Below are positions 45,671-57,725 of a stretch of 64,000 nt of DNA, one piece after another. The stretch's first letter is position 1. Every line of letters begins with the position of its first letter. The notes below the pieces were generated by a model. The model was not told where the DNA came from and made no database searches. It saw only the letters and a program-made list of their open reading frames with translations. A program made the position numbers and the translations under genes. Origin of the DNA: Zingiber officinale (lineage: Eukaryota > Streptophyta > Magnoliopsida > Zingiberales > Zingiberaceae); assembly GCF_018446385.1 (NCBI RefSeq), contig NC_055996.1, positions 132,880,745-132,944,744 on the forward strand, read 5' to 3'.

Positions 45671-48296
45671 TTGGTCCTAAAAAAATTGTATTGATTTTAC
45701 TGTATATAAATTTTGTACAAGTATCAAACCTTTCCTAATAACCTATTGTGCTCTTTAGAAATTAAATTCGGAATCGTAAACGGAACTTAACATTATTGAT
45801 TCCAAATTTAACTTATCTGTTCTTAATGATTTAGACTTGGATCGCAAACGGAACTTAACATTATTGATCCAAATCCACCCATGTTATAAATTCAATTAAA
45901 TATTAATTTCAGAAATTGGCTCCCAGGTCAAACATGATGAGGCACATGATTTTCTTGGGTATGAGAACATCCACCACTGCCTCGACAAAGCCTCTTAACG
46001 AAATTCAATATTTAATTTCCTAAAATAACATTAGGTTTAACCAAAAAGAACAATCGAATCATAAGATCGAAAAACAAAACAAAAGAAACACAACTTCAAA
46101 TATCTAATCCGAAAATCTAGAATCATATGCCTCTTGTGTTTGGTATTTCAAATCCATACAAAGAAAAAACTAGTATGATGCGGAATAGAATTCCTAGTTA
46201 TACCTTTCTTTGTAAGCAATAACCTCTTGGTCTTCTACCGTATTCCTCTTTTTATCTCGGACGTTGTGTAGGCAACGATCTACCGAGATGAGAACCACCC
46301 AAGCTTTTCTTTCTTCTTCACCAAGTTTCGGCCATCAAAACTCCTCCAAGGATGTAGAGGTTCGGCCACCACCACCAAACTCCAAGGAATGCAAGAAACA
46401 AAGCCTCCTTTCTCTCCTTCATCTCCAAGCAATATCCGGCCACCTTCCAAGCTCAAAAGGACGAAGAGTTTCGGTCAAGGAGAAGAAAGAAAAAGGAGAA
46501 GGGAGAACTAGAAGGGTCAGCCACACCACCAAGGAAGAGAGGAGGAGAATAGAATAGAGTTGTCACCCATGAATGCACCCTTACCCTCTCTTTTATAATC
46601 CTTGGTCTTGGCAAATAAGGAAAATTTAAATAAAACATTCCTTATTTTCTTTGCCATGAAAAGGAAAATTTAATTGATTAAAAATAATTTCCTTTTCATG
46701 AATCAAGTGGTCGGCCACCTCCTAGCTCCAAGCAAGGAAAGTTTTAACACAAAATTAAAACTTCCTAATTTGTTTTCGGAAATTTTAAAATAAAATTTTC
46801 TCTAATAATTTTTCCCTTCATGGTTGGTTATAAAAGGAATTTTATAAATTAAAATCTCTCTATTAAAACATGTGGATGATTTCCAAAAAGGAAAGTTATC
46901 TTTAAAATTAAAATCTCCTGACAATCTACAAATAAGGAAAGATATCAAATCTTTTCTTAATCTTTTGTAGAAACTTATAAAAGAAAATATTTAATTTTAA
47001 ACTCTCTTTTTAAATCATGAACATGGTTACAAAAAAAGGAAAGTTTAATCAAAATTAAAATATTCCTTTTAATCTACAAATAAGAAAAGATATCAAATCT
47101 TTTCTTAATCTCTTGTAGAAGGCTATAAAAGGAAAGATTTAAATTTTAAACTCTCTTTTAAAATCATGGAATCCACATAAGATGAATTTTAAAATAAAAA
47201 ACCTTTTAATTTGCTTAGGGTCGGCCATACCATGCTTGGGCTCCAAGCATTGCCCGGCCACTTACTTGGTTCAACCTTTTGGTCTTGGCCGGCCCTTGCT
47301 TGGGCTCCAAGCTAACTTGGTCGACCACCTAAGGGTGGGTAGAAAGGTGGGTATAGGTGGGTATAATTCTCTATATACAAGAAGTTACGATAGGGACCGA
47401 GAGGAGGAATTGGTTTTGGTCTCCCGATGAAATTAAGCTTCCCGTGTTCACCCCCGACCACCCAACTTAATTTCATCAATAATAATTCATACCACTAAAG
47501 AATTATTATTGAACTACCGCACCAAACCCAAATTACATTTTGGGCTCCTTCTTATTATGAGTGTGTTATTCTCCCTGTGTTTAAGATGTCGAATGTCCAC
47601 TAATTAAATGAGTTACTGACAACTCTCTTTAATTAATATCTTAGTCCAAGAGTAGTACCACTCAACCTTATCGTCATGTCGGACTAAGTCCGCCTGCAGG
47701 GTTTAACATGACAATCTTTATGAGCTCCTCTTGGAGACATTATCAACCTAAATTACTAGGACGACACAGTTTCCTTCTATAATCAACAACACACACTATA
47801 AGTAATATCATTTTCTAACTTATCGACCCTTTTGATTTATCGAGCTAAATCTCACCCTTTGATAAGTCAAAGAAATAAATACTAAATATATGTGTTTGTT
47901 ATTATATTAGGATTAAGAGCACACACTTCCATAATAACTAATGTATTGTTCTTTTATTAAGTCAGTATAAAAAGAACTTACCTTAAATGGTCCTTCTCAA
48001 TACACTCAGAGTGTACTAGTGTAATTTTATAGTCAAGATAAACTAATACCAAATTACACTACGACTATTAATCTAATGGTTTGTTCTAACCATCTTAGTC
48101 GTGAACTACTGTTTATAATTTATAAGGAACTGATAACATGATCTTCTGTGTGTGACACCACATATTATGTTATATACAATATAAATTAATTGAACAACTA
48201 CACTTAGTATATATATGTAGACATTTGACCAATATGATTTTTTATTTCTAAATAAATATTTATACAAAAGCTAGACTTTTAATATACATTCCAACA
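45671..48296 (-). mobile_element. Long solo LTR of a copia-type element, minus strand
   Basis: On the minus strand it begins TGTTGGAATGTATATTAAAAG and runs about 2.6 kb to TTTTAGGACCAAC. No internal domain and no partner LTR are present. A repeated GGAAAGATATCAAATCTTTTC segment lies at 46930-47120. The layout matches the very long LTRs of Angela/Tork-type copia elements. I found no clean target duplication. Confidence 0.65.
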
Positions 48297-49499
48297 TTCA
48301 AGTCTGACCGAGTTCAAGATGTGTCTAACTGAATTATGATTCAGTTAGATAAAACTCCGACCATATCAATCCCACGGACGACCTGAAGTCAATTTAATCA
48401 AAGTTATATCTAATTATGTGTTACTTACATGATAAATCTGGCTTGACAGACGGTAAATTTATCTTATTAAAAAATTAATTAAGCTAGTTAAAAATTAATT
48501 AAGTATTATTAATAAAAATTAATTAGGTATTATTTTTTATATTAAATATGGAAATAGATGAGAAAGAATATAAGTGATTCATAAAACATGATATTATTTA
48601 GACCTCTTTAATAATAATCTTAAAAATTATAAAAAAAAAAATCATTTTAACTAGTTAGATTCTAACCGTTTAGATTCTTAAATTTACATTTGACTCAATT
48701 ATTAAAGCACCAAGCGTCAAGGATTGTGACGGTTAAAACACCGATTATTAGGAAACATCTCTCGGTAATGAAAGAAAGGGTGTGTCCTATTTTATAAGTG
48801 GGGATTATTTATCCTCATTAATGCATGCAAAGGATGATCCTCTAGACCGCTAACCATGCGCAGCCTCACTCGCAGCCAACTAACAATTTTATAATCACAG
48901 GTGGCTTCGAGCAACCACGGGTTTGCTAACGGCCGTGCTCGTAGCTTGCCTCACACACTCCGGTTGCGACCGGCCTAGCTCGAATACTCTTTCTTCCCGC
49001 TAAATATTTATTTAAAAAAAAAAAACAGAAAATCGAGACAAATCAGAATTATAAAAATAATATATTTTTGGACTAATTATCCTCAGCTTTAATTTCCGAC
49101 TGTATCATCAGTCCTCACTACCCCACCGAATACAACCGCCACTGCGTTCATCATTATTTCATGATTCCAGTTACTCCCATCGCGTCACCTGTGCTACTCA
49201 CCATCCCCTGACACCATCTGAAAATGTTTCTGAATTCAGTCTGCAAATCGATAAATCGATGGCTGTTCATCCCAAAGATCGCTACAAAAGCACCACTACT
49301 GATCGCTTTTTTTCCTCCACCCAGCTCGAACCATCCCAATCTGTGGTGGTGTTATGGTGTTCTTTTCCTCTTGCTTCCAAACGTGCATGTGTCTCTTGTC
49401 ACCTTGCGCCTCGGATTATATTTCTGCTGCTGCGATCCTGATTAATTCTCCTCGAGTAGGTTTTGTACCTCGATCGCCTACCTGAAGTTGAGACTAGAG
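48297..49499. other. Flank and upstream region of the zinc-finger gene
   Basis: 48297-48790 belongs to the duplicated flank described at 37771-38290, with an extra 340 bp. From about 48830 the sequence is unique and moderately GC-rich, and likely holds the promoter and leader of the gene at 49500. No firm TATA box could be named. Confidence 0.45.
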
Positions 49500-49955
49500 A
49501 TGGAATCGCCTCCTCCGCCCGCCGTGGATCTCTCCCTCACCTTGTCATCGTCGTCGTCGCTGCCGCCGCCGCCGCCGCTGCCGCCGCCATTGCGGGACGC
49601 CGTCCGCCTCTTCCCCTGTCTCTTCTGCAACAAGAAGTTCCTCAAGTCGCAGGCGCTCGGGGGTCACCAAAACGCCCACAAGAAGGAGCGGAGCACCGGG
49701 TGGTGGCATTTGAATTCCCACCTGTACCTCAGGCCGCCACCGCTGGCGCCCGCCGCATTCTCCGGCGACCACTTCCGCCACTGCCAGGGGTCCTTCTTCC
49801 CCGTAGCCTCCCACTCGTGCAGGCCGGCAAGCGAGACCGTCGACTTCCTCAATTGGCAGAGAGCATCGCACCGCCCCCAGACTGCTGCTGCTGCTGCTGC
49901 AGCTGCTCCGGACGAAGACAGAGCCGCCTTGTTCGATCTATCCTTGAAACTTTAG
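49500..49955 (+). CDS. Single C2H2 (QALGGH) zinc-finger protein with EAR motifs at both ends
   Basis: An intronless gene for 151 residues, typical of plant one-finger C2H2 proteins (KNUCKLES, SUPERMAN and ZFP1-like group). The finger spans residues 40-60: C-x2-C-x12-H-x3-H with the plant-specific QALGGH core. An N-terminal EAR motif DLSLTL (residues 10-15) and a C-terminal EAR motif DLSLKL (146-151) are both of the LxLxL type. They recruit TOPLESS/SAP18 corepressors, so a nuclear transcriptional repressor is expected. Poly-Ser, poly-Pro and poly-Ala runs link the parts; the Ala run comes from a CTG/GCT repeat at 49880-49910. I used ATG 49500; an in-frame ATG at 49488 adds four residues. Target genes are unknown. 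The 3' flank has a CGCCT repeat (50168-50205). Confidence 0.92.
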   Translation: MESPPPPAVDLSLTLSSSSSLPPPPPLPPPLRDAVRLFPCLFCNKKFLKSQALGGHQNAHKKERSTGWWHLNSHLYLRPPPLAPAAFSGDHFRHCQGSFFPVASHSCRPASETVDFLNWQRASHRPQTAAAAAAAAPDEDRAALFDLSLKL

Positions 49956-50494
49956 ATTGTCCTTTAATTTGATTGTTGTCACTTCACTTTGCTTCTGTTC
50001 TTGCTCCTGTACGACGATGTCCGTCTGAAACACGAAAGGCCGCGGCAGAGGCAGCGCGCTGTGCGCGGGCTTTGTTTTGGAGTTTGGGATCTGTGACGAT
50101 CACGTTGCTTGCTTCCCTGCGAGGTTGTTTGTCATCTTTCCCGGGATGTTTAAATCAGCCCGTCCAATCAATCGCCTCGCCTCGCCTCGCCTCGCCTCGC
50201 CTCGCCTGGCAGTTGGACGCCGACAAGGAGGGCGAGCGCACAGTGATTCAACTGTAAACGCTCTGTCAGTTGCCATCGGACAGCATGAATCACATTTAGC
50301 TGATGCAGAATCCGAGGCAATGGGAAGCGGTGGGGGGCTCATGGATAGATTTCGTTGTCCGCTCTGGAAATGTTCATAGATTGTGTTTGGAGACGTCTCC
50401 AAAACCAATATTACTTTTTCATATATATTGGATCCGTCCAAATCTATGATAATGAGAAGAAAATTTTATAATCTATTAACAATTTGTTCTATGA
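49956..50494. other. 3' flank of the zinc-finger gene
   Basis: Probably the 3' untranslated region, then unique sequence up to the Tat derivative. A TCGCC pentamer repeat lies at 50168-50205. No further gene seen. Confidence 0.45.
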
Positions 50495-52323
50495 TGATCC
50501 CATCCGAAAGTTGAATCAGACGGATTGTCGAGTGAGATAGATGGAATGTTGACGAAGTCGCGACGTCCCGGAGGGGATGTGTGCTGAGATGACTTCCGTG
50601 TTAACCAAGTCTCCAAAAGTCTTCTGGTCAACGCTACCTGCAGCCAGCGACCAGGTTGACCCGGCCCCCGGTACCCCGATACTCGAGGCAGATCCAACGA
50701 ATATATGAGTACAAGACTAAGCCATGAAATAATGAAAATGCATATGAAATATGAACGAGGAACGTACCCTGGCCCAGGGGGCGCCCTCGGATGGGACGCG
50801 GCTCGAGTTGTCACGACCCGGAATAGTAGCTAACTCTGATCAGGCTATAGAACTGGATCTGAAGACGCGAAGCTGGACGCAACACAGAACCGGGAGACAA
50901 GCTGCAGGTCGGGATATAATACCGGCACGCAGACCGGGATAGGACACTGGCATGTAGACCGGCCAGTACTAACGGCACGCAGGCCGGGACACGAAATCGG
51001 CATACAGGCCGAGGAATAAGATCGGCACGCAGGCCGGGAAATAACGACAGGAGCAGAAAACGGTCAAATCAGTGACGCTCAACAATAAACAAGGCACAAA
51101 GGTTGAAACACCACAACACACGAAGCTGGGACAAGATAACGGCACGAAGGCCGGCACACAACGAGACGAAATCGGAGCCAAGGCGAAATCGACGTAAGGA
51201 CAGCCGGCACATGGACTGTTGGGTGCGTGGGGGCTGCTGGTTAAGGAGGACACAGCACACGGAGGCATGAAGAGTCGGAAGCGGCGTCGGCGAGCAGGAC
51301 CGCAGTGCTCGATGACTGCCGGCAGAAGAAGCTGCTGCATATGGACCGGGAGAGAGGGGATGGTTCTGTCCCGGCCTCGGCAGCGGCGTGCATGAGACCG
51401 GGAAAGGTGGTGGCTCGGCTGCAGCTCCGGCGAGAGGAGGAGGAGACGAGGCAGTGTTCTACCGGTGGCGGCGTAGCGAGGAGGAGCTGAGGCGGTGTTC
51501 TGCCGGTGGCGGCGTAGCGAGGAGGAGCCGGCAGAGGCACAACGAAGAGGAGGGGGAGAGAAGGAGTTCGTCGCCAGCGTCGAGAATAGAAGAAGGAAGA
51601 AGAGGAAGATCGTCGCCGGCGGCTGTGGCTCGAGGACGGCGGCGAGGGAGAAGGCAGCAGCAACGCCTATCTTGTCCAGCGATGGCATCACGAGGAGGAC
51701 GAGGGAGCAGATGGCGACGAGCCGCCCGGTGGCCGCGTCGCAAGGCAAAGGGGGACGAGAAGGCTGTCGTCGCTGCGAGGAGGAGGAAGAAGCGCTGCGA
51801 GTATAGGAGGTGAATGCTGCGGCGCGAGAGGGAGAAGGGGAGAAGTGCGGCGACCGGTCTGTTCGACGGCGGAATCGTGAGGAGGAGAAGGAATCTAGCT
51901 GCGGTATCACGAGGAGGACGAGGGAAGTCCGACAATGGCGTAGCGAGGAGGAGTGGGAGAGGAGGAGAGGTGAAGGTCTGTGGCCGGCGTCGGCGCCAGC
52001 GAGGAGCCGGAGATGGAGGAAGGAAGCCACACCCCTTTTGGCCTCTGTTGGCGGTGGCAGCAAACGAACCCCCTTTCCTCCCTTTTCCTTGGCTGCAGAC
52101 CGAAAGCACGGAGAAGAAGAGGAGTGGAGGCCGGAGGCCGGCGGCCGACGTCGGCGAGAAGCATTGGAAGAAGACGATGACCTTGGCGGAGGAACCAACA
52201 AAACACGAAGCCTCATTTTGTTGCTACAGTATTCTCCCCCTTAAAACCCTATACCACCAAAGACAAAATTGCCCCTCCAACTCCCTTTAATTACATCTCC
52301 ACCCTTAACCCATATACGTATCA
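50495..52323 (-). repeat. LTR (element-3' copy) of the Tat derivative
   Basis: Same length as the right copy. A GC-rich core (51240-52200) gives long frames on both strands that are Arg/Ser/Pro-rich and not believable as genes. The first 110 bp differ much more from the other copy than the rest does. Confidence 0.92.
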
Positions 52324-53089
52324 CAAGCCTCCCCCTAAAGTCTAGTCGAAGGAGGCGCAAGTCCGACTGACTAGACCAAGCCTTAAAACATAATCACTAC
52401 CGAACACGGAATCAGATCGTTAGGTTCGTCTTATTACGTCTAACGAGTAGCTGCAAACGACGAGCGCCCTACAGAGCGACCAAGCGGCGAAGGCAATACC
52501 GAGCGAGTGTCAAAAGAACGATCTAGCAGATGTTGAACGATATCGAGACGACGATCGGGCGATACTAAACAGGGTGATCGAGCGATTACCGAGCGAGACG
52601 AAAGACGAGGGACGAGCAATGGTCCGTGCGCGATCGAGAAAATGTCGTCCGCGTAAATCGCGATCAGTACGAGTAAATATGTGTGTGACAAAGAAAGTGC
52701 CGACCGAGTGACAGTAAATCATGATCGACCAATAGAGAGAAGGATGGACGAGCTAAGTTGTGGTGAGCGCGATTGAGAAAAATGTTAACAGAGCGATAAT
52801 AAATCGCAAACAAGACAAGCAAATCTATAAGCGCGACTGGGAGAAAATACATCATGACTGGGCAATCGAAAAATGTCGATCCAAAAATAGAGAGAATGTC
52901 TACCGAGCAGAATAAGAATGAGCGGACGATGTCGAGTGCGTAATCGAGAAAAACATTAAGCGATAGACCGACCGACGTAAAACGAGTAGCTGAGTGGTAC
53001 CAGCGAATGGTCGAGCAAACGGCCAAGCAACAGCGATGAGCGAAACGTGAAGGGCAGAGCGACAAGTGAGCAGTGGATGCTGACCCAGC

Positions 53090-54050
53090 CACAGCGGTGA
53101 ACGAAACGCAGATGCCGAGAGTCGGATAGAGCGACTAGCGAAGCGAATATGATAAGTGTCGGGCAGAGCGGCGAGCGAAGCGGTGAGCGCCGATCGGGCA
53201 ACAGCTACGAGCAAAGCACGGATGATAAGTGCCGAGCAGAGCGGCGAGTGAAGCGGTGAGAGCCGATCGGGCCACAACGATGAGCGAAACGCGGATGATA
53301 AGTGCTAAGCAGAGCGGCGAGTGAACCGGTGAGCGCCGATCGGGCAATAGCGATGAGTGAAACGCGGATGATGAGTGCTGACCAGAGCAGCGAGTGAAGC
53401 GATGAATGCCGACCGAGCAACAACAGTGAGCGGAACGTGGGAGCTGAGTGCCGGGCAAAGCGGCAAGTAAAGCGAGTATGACGAGTGTCATGTAGAGCTA
53501 CGAGTGAGTGATGAGCGCCGACCGAGAGGTCGTTGGGCGTGAGAGCATGCTCACTTATAACTCGCACTGGGGCGAGAGTCTGGGACAACCGATCGACCAG
53601 CTCGGTCGTTGGGCGTGAGAGCAGAGCTCACTTATAACTCGCACTGGGGGGAGAGTCTGGGACAGCCGACCGAGCAGCTCGGTCGTTGGGCGTGAGAGCA
53701 GAGCTCACTTATAACTCGCACTGGGGCGAGAGTCTGAGACAGCCGACCGAGTAGCTCGGTCGTTGGGCGTGAGAGCAGAGCTCACTTATAACTCGCACTG
53801 GGGCGAGAGTCTGGGACAACCTACCGAGCAGCTCGGTCGTTGGACATGAGAGCAGAGCTCACTTATAACTCGTACTAAGGCGAGAGTCTGGGACAGCCGA
53901 CTGAGCAACTCGGTCGCTGGGCGTGAGAGCAGAGCTCACTTATAACTCGCACTGGGACGAGAGTCTGGGACAGCCGACCGAGCAGCTCGGTCGTTGGGCG
54001 TGAGAGCAGAGCTCATTTATAACTCGCACTGGGGCGAAAGTCTGGAGCCT
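53090..54050 (-). repeat. Two tandem arrays inside the Tat derivative
   Basis: 53090-53520: roughly 63-bp units with AGCGGCGAGTGAAGCGGTGA and GATCGGGCAAC. 53521-54050: about seven 77-bp units with GTTGGGCGTGAGAGCAGAGC and TCACTTATAACTCGCACTGG. The frames seen here on either strand follow the repeat period and are not genes. Confidence 0.88.
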
Positions 54051-55577
54051 GTTCGGGAGGTGATCTGAAGGCCTGACCAAGAAGTAATCTGGAGGTTTGA
54101 CCAGTTTTTGATATGGAGACCTGACCAAGAAACAATCTGGAGGTCTGACCAGTTTTTAATCTGAAGGCCTGACCAGGAAACAATTTGAAAGCCTGATAAA
54201 GAAGTCTTTTGGAGGCCGGGCTAAGAATTGATCTGAAGATCTGACCAAAAAACAATCCGAAGGCCTGACCAAGAATTAGTCTAGAAGCCCAACCGGGAAT
54301 TGGTCTGGAAGCTTGATCGGGAATTGGTCCAGGAGCCCGACCAGGGATTGGTCCAGGAGTCTGACCGGGAATTGGTCCAGGAGCCCGATCGGGGATTGGT
54401 CTGACCCCCCGACCGAGAGATCGCTAGCAATACTCAGATCCGAGACTGGTGGTACTACTCTGGTCCGAGACCCGTGGCGATAGCTCGACCCCGAACGGGG
54501 GAGGTTAAACCTTGAAGCTCATAGAAGCAAAGTCGATAGCAACATGAGGAGATAGAGCTTTTATCATACATGATCGCGAAGTGATGTCAACTGGCTGGCT
54601 CGGCTCAACTCCCAAATGCCCATACAGTCAGTGAGACAAATAGTGTCGATCCCTCGACTCCCAAATATCCACGGAGTCAGGGAGAGAATAATCTGAGTCT
54701 TGACCGTCAAAAGAAGTGAAGTCCATAGCCATATGAGGGAGCAGAGTCCATAATAATATAAGGAAGCAGAGCATCACGAGTGTAAGGAGCAGAGCCTGTA
54801 GACATAAGAGGATGTAAAACAAGTGGAGGATGTAGAGCATATAATAATAATAAAATGAATCTCCTATAGTAGTAGAGAATGCTGAGCCTCTGATGAAGGG
54901 TGCAAAGACTGTAACAGTAAAAGGATGCAGAGCCTCATGGTGAAGGGTGCAGAGCCTGTAGCACACATGATCGAGGAACTGGGCCCCTGACCCCTGATCG
55001 GAGAGTAAGGTCCCTAGCATGTAATCAAAGAGCGAGGTCCCTAGATCCTGATCGGGAAGTGGTACTGCAAGTCTATGATCGGGGAGTTGTGTCCCAAGTG
55101 TATGAGTGGGGAGCTGTGCCCCTAGAGTATGAGCGGGGAGCTGTGTCCCAAGTGTATGAGCGGGGAGCTGGGCCCCTAGTGTCCGATCAGAAATTGAAGG
55201 CTCTAGTCTTTGATCAAGGAACTAGGCTCTTACTCTTTTATCAGGGAAATATAGCAGTTCCTATAATCGTAAAAAGAGAGCAGAGCTTGTAATCATACCT
55301 GATCAGGGAGTTGTGCCAACCGGCTAAGGGTTTGTCTCGGTCCCTTGACTCCCGAATACCCGTGAAGTCAGGGAAAAACTATAATAGAAAAACTAACCTA
55401 TTGGCCAGTTGAAGCTCCGCTCGATCCCTCGACTCCCGAATACCCGTGGAGTGAGGGTAGAAGAAAATATATCTGTCGGGATCCTCCGGGGCTGTGATAA
55501 TAGCCGAGAACCTCCCGACATCGTCCATCTTCACGTTCCAGAACAGGTGCGTGTGTTCCCACAGATGGCGCCAAATT
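54051..55577 (-). repeat. Short degenerate repeats in the rest of the internal region
   Basis: 54051-54420 repeats GGCCTGACCAAGAA-type units of about 28-30 bp. 54440-54500 has GGTCCGAGAC and GACCCCGAACGGGG, matching the arrays at 38750-39198 in reverse. 55040-55190 repeats GGGGAGCTGTGTCCCAAGTG. No coding. Confidence 0.6.
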
Positions 55578-57406
55578 TGATCCCGTCCGGAAGCTAAGTC
55601 AGACGGACCGCCGGGTGAGGTGGATGGAATGTTGACGAAGTCGCAACCTCCAGGAGGGGGTGTGTGCTGAGATGGCTTCCGTGTTGACCAAGTCTCCAAA
55701 AGTCCTCTGGTCAACGCTACCTGCAGCCAGCGACCGGGTTGACCCGGCCCCCGGTACCCCGATGCTCGAGGCAGATTCAACGAATATATGAGTACAAGAC
55801 TAAGCCATGAAATAATGAAAATGCATATGAAATATGAACGAGGAACGTACCCTGGCCCAGGGGGCGCCCTCGGATGGGACGCGACTCGAGTTGTCACGAC
55901 CCGGAATAGTAGCTAACTCTGATCAAGCTATAGAACTGGATCTGAAGACACGAAGCTGGACGCAACACAGAACCGGGAGACAAGCTGCAGGTCGGGATAT
56001 AATACCGGCACGCAGACCGGGATAGGGCACCGGCATGCAGACCGGGCAGTACTAACGGCACGTAGGCCGGGACACGAAATCGGCATATAGGCCGAGGAAT
56101 AAGATCGGCACGCAGGCCGGGAAATAACGACAGGAGCATAATACGATCAAATCAGTGACGCTCAACCATAAACAAGGCACAAAGGTTGAAACACCACAAC
56201 ACACGAAGCTGGGACAAGATAACGGCACGAAGGCCGGCACACAACGAGACGAAATCGGAGCCGAGGCGAAATCGACGTAAGGACGGCCGACACATGGACT
56301 GTTGGGTGCGTGGGGGCTGCTGGTTAAGGAGGACACAGCACACGGAGGCATGAAGAGTCGGAAGCGGCGTCGGCGAGCAGGACCGCAGTGCTCGATGACT
56401 GCCGGCGGGAGAAGCTGCTGCATATGGACCGGGAGAGAGGGGATGGTTCTGTCCCGGCCTCGGCAGCGGCGTGCATGAGACCGGGAAAGGTGGTGGCTCG
56501 GCTGCAGCTCCGGCGAGAGGAGGAGGAGACGAGGCAGTGTTCTGCCGGTGGCGGCGTAGCGAGGAGGAGCTGAGGCGGTGTTCTGCCGGTGGCGGCGTAG
56601 CGAGGAGGAGCCGGCAGAGGCACAACGAAGAGGAGGGGGAGAGAAGGAGTTCGTCGCCAGCGTCGAGAATAGAAGAAGGAAGAAGAGGAAGATCATCATT
56701 GGCGGCTGTGGCTCGAGGACGGCGGCGAGGGAGAAGGCAGCAGCAGCGCCTATCTTGTCTAGCGATGGCATCACGAGGAGGACGAGGGAGCAGATGGCGA
56801 CAAGCCACCCGGTGGCCGTGTCGCAAGGCAAAGGGGGACGAGAAGGCTGTCGTCGCTGCGAGGAGGAGGAAGAAGCATTGCGAGTATAGGAGGTGAATGC
56901 TGCGGTGCGAGAGGGAGAAGGGGGGAAGTGCGGCGACTGGTCTATTCGGCGGGGGAATCGTGAGGAGGAGAAGGAATCTAGCTGCGGTATCATGAGGAGG
57001 ACGAGGGAAGTCCGACAACGGCGTAGCGAGGAGAAGTGGGAGAGGAGGAGAGGTGAAGGTCTGTGGCCGGCGTCGGCGCCGGCGAGGAGCCGGAGATGGA
57101 GGAAGGAAGCCACCCCCCTTTTGGCCTCTGTTGGCGGCGGCAACAAACGAACCCCCTTTCCTCCCTTTTCCTTGGTTGCATACCGAAAGCACGGGGAAGA
57201 AGAGGAGTGGAGGCCGGAGGCCGGCGGCCGGCGCCGGCGAGAAGCATTGGAAGAAGACGATGACCTTGGCGGCGGAACCAACAAAACACGAAGCCTCCTT
57301 TTGTTGATATAGTATTCTCCCCCTTAAAACCCTATACCACCAAAGACAAAATTGCCCCTCCAACTTCCTTTAATTACATCTCCACCCTTAACCCATATAC
57401 GTATCA
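55578..57406 (-). repeat. LTR (element-5' copy) of the Tat derivative
   Basis: Copy of 50495-52323 of identical length, next to the primer site. Apart from the first 110 bp only scattered substitutions separate the two. Confidence 0.92.
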
Positions 57407-57722
57407 TATGATATTCGGGATAATCTATGAAGTCGTGATAATCTAAGAAATTGAGATGGACCGAGCCAAGCCAGGTATGCCCGGTAGGATTTGAAAGAAA
57501 AGGAAAGGAATTGAAGAAAGCAAACGGCTCCATACTAGCGCCTTAGTCATTGAAAAGTTGGGAATGTAGGGTGCTAACAATTTGGTGCCAAGGAATCGAG
57601 CTCGGACCGTATGGTGCTTGACATGGAAGACTTGGGCTTGAAAAAGAGGAGCGTAGATTTGATTGGACAATGTCTTATGGAAGAGCAGAATAAAAATGAT
57701 CAATAATGACGAACACTAACTA
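57407..57722. other. Short spacer between Tat derivative and PIF element
   Basis: Non-coding. Resembles an LTR leader fragment (GTGCCAAGGAATCGAGCTCG), but this is not certain. Confidence 0.3.
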
Positions 57723-57725
57723 TTA

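Larger units (their letters stand above)
50495..57406 (-). mobile_element. Complete non-autonomous Tat derivative (LARD), minus strand
   Basis: Two 1829-bp LTRs surround 3.25 kb of non-coding DNA, flanked by perfect TATGA target duplications (50490-50494 and 57407-57411). On the minus strand the LTR starts TGATACGTATATGGG and ends GGATGGGATCA or GGACGGGATCA. A primer site follows the right LTR (TTTGGCGCCATCTGTGGG on minus, 55560-55577). A polypurine tract (TTTAGGGGGAGGCTTG on minus) abuts the left LTR. No gag or pol was found, so it depends on an autonomous Tat relative. Confidence 0.92.

Noticed and set aside
46264..46557. 97-aa frame (MCRQRSTEMRTTQAF)
   Set aside because: Lies within the long solo LTR, GA-rich on one strand, no domain.
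50969..52216. Frame of 415 aa on the minus strand, with a sister frame of 410 aa at 56052-57284
   Set aside because: Both lie in the GC-rich core of the Tat derivative LTRs, are Arg/Ser/Pro-rich without domains, and equally long frames exist on the other strand and in other phases.
52664..53588. Several minus-strand frames of 80-140 aa with repeating Ser/Ala/Leu/Arg patterns
   Set aside because: They follow the 63-bp and 77-bp tandem units, so they are products of the repeat period.
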